Assembly (NCBI GenBank): GCA_900772565.1
Contig: CAAHET010000173.1
Location: 1 to 12,270, forward strand
DNA length: 12,270 nucleotides
Direction: 5' to 3'
DNA from: an uncultured Faecalibacterium sp.
Lineage (GTDB): Bacteria; Bacillota; Clostridia; Oscillospirales; Ruminococcaceae
Positions 11,740 to 12,270 of the stretch are shown here, one piece after another. Each line of letters starts with the position of its first letter. Position 1 is the first letter of the stretch. Under the pieces are notes generated by a model that saw only the letters and a list, made by a program, of their open reading frames with translations, had not been told where the DNA came from and made no database searches. Both the position numbers and the translations under genes were made by a program.

Positions 11740-12270
11740 CTAGCCGTTTTTGACCCACGCTTGCCGCAGCAGCTCCAGCGCGTGGGTCTCCAGCCGGGAG
11801 ACATAGCTGCGGCTAATGCCCAGCAGCCCGGCGGTCTCCAGCTGGGTCAGGGGCGGCTGCCCTGCCAGCCCGTACCGCAGCAGTAAGATCTGCCGCTCCC
11901 GGGCAGGCAGAGTATCCAGCAGCTGCCGCAGCCGCCGGACATCCTCCTGCCGCTCACAGCTGTCCTCCATGCAAAAGCCGTCCTGTATCACGTCCGCTAA
12001 GGTCAGCGCCGAGTCCCCGTCTGCCTCCAAGGATTCTTGCAGAGAGACGGTCTGTCCGCTCTTGCGCTCCCGCCGGAACTGCATGCGGATCTCGTTTTCA
12101 ATGCAGCGGCTTGCATAAGTGGAAAACCGCGCCTTGCGGGTGGCATCAAAGGTATCTACCGCTTTCATCAGCCCGATGGTGCCGATGGAAACTAAATCCT
12201 CCTGATCGCCCGGCAGGGCGTAATATTTTTTTACGATGTGCGCCACCAGCCGCAGATTGTGGCGGATCAG
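11740..12270 (-). CDS. sigK: SigK-like sigma-70 family sigma factor, 5' end cut off by window edge
   Basis: The reading frame is open from the right edge (first visible residues LIRHNLRLVAHIVKK) to a TAG at 11742-11740, giving 176 residues. The GTG at 12246 is not the start, because the homology continues upstream of it. Region 2 is clear: EDLVSIGTIGLMKAVDTF followed by FSTYASRCIENEIRMQFRR, which is close to sporulation sigma factors K and E. Region 4 has the helix-turn-helix LTQLETAGLLGISRSYVSRLE near the C-terminus. The match to SigK (LVAHIVKK, SIGTIGLMKA, CIENEIRM, GISRSYVSR) is better than to housekeeping sigma. SigK drives late mother-cell genes in spore formers. Any pro-sequence lies outside the window. 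No other sporulation gene is visible here. Its stop is 3 bases from that of the convergent TOPRIM gene. Confidence 0.85.
   Translation of the reverse strand: MIRHNLRLVAHIVKKYYALPGDQEDLVSIGTIGLMKAVDTFDATRKARFSTYASRCIENEIRMQFRRERKSGQTVSLQESLEADGDSALTLADVIQDGFCMEDSCERQEDVRRLRQLLDTLPARERQILLLRYGLAGQPPLTQLETAGLLGISRSYVSRLETHALELLRQAWVKNG

Noticed and set aside
12244..12246. GTG as the start of the sigma factor gene
   Set aside because: Homology to SigK (RHNLRLV) continues upstream to the window edge, so this is an internal valine.
1..12270. Mobile elements, CRISPR arrays or phage genes
   Set aside because: I saw no transposase, integrase, terminal repeats, regularly spaced repeats or phage structural genes.

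Overview
The window looks like chromosomal DNA from a GC-rich member of the Clostridia, probably Oscillospirales/Ruminococcaceae (Faecalibacterium-like). This is inference: the support is Firmicutes-type ribosome binding sites, a T-box upstream of alaS, a comEC-holA pair, an RNase M5-like gene and a SigK-like sigma factor, all with G/C-rich third codon positions. I see no phage, transposon, CRISPR array or rRNA operon. Most of the window is housekeeping DNA.

Layout. Positions 1-68 carry the 5' part of a tRNA-Ser(GGA) on the minus strand. Its promoter faces away from the promoter of an FMN-dependent alpha-hydroxy-acid dehydrogenase-like enzyme (331-1350, +). Directly behind that enzyme is an A+T-rich membrane-anchored NERD-domain gene (1356-1997, +), which looks like a later arrival. 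A long hairpin at 2000-2043 separates it from a convergent RluA-family pseudouridine synthase (2059-3009, -). The synthase promoter overlaps a possible promoter for a divergent lipoprotein of unknown function (3114-3830, +).

Positions 3831-4256 contain no gene. They hold a strong promoter and a full T-box leader with a Stem I distal loop, a candidate GCU alanine specifier, a T-box sequence and a terminator, followed by alaS (4257-6917). Genes for a HIT-family hydrolase (6998-7330), a purine-type phosphoribosyltransferase (7359-7898) and ComEC (7905-10028) follow closely on the same strand. A separate promoter at 10033-10060 serves holA (10097-11125), which overlaps an RNase M5-like TOPRIM gene (11122-11736) by an ATGA junction. 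The minus-strand 3' part of a SigK-like sigma factor (11740-12270) runs off the right edge.

How the genes fit together. The centre is a translation and nucleotide-salvage group whose expression probably rises when tRNA-Ala is uncharged. Next come DNA uptake (comEC) and the replication clamp loader (holA), then an RNA-maturation enzyme. The points most worth a second look are: a ComEC whose C-terminal metallo-beta-lactamase-like domain has lost its metal-binding motif; a five-cysteine cluster at the N-terminus of the FMN enzyme; the foreign-looking NERD gene; and a 5' hairpin in the T-box leader that would compete with Stem I. I found no convincing new multi-gene system.
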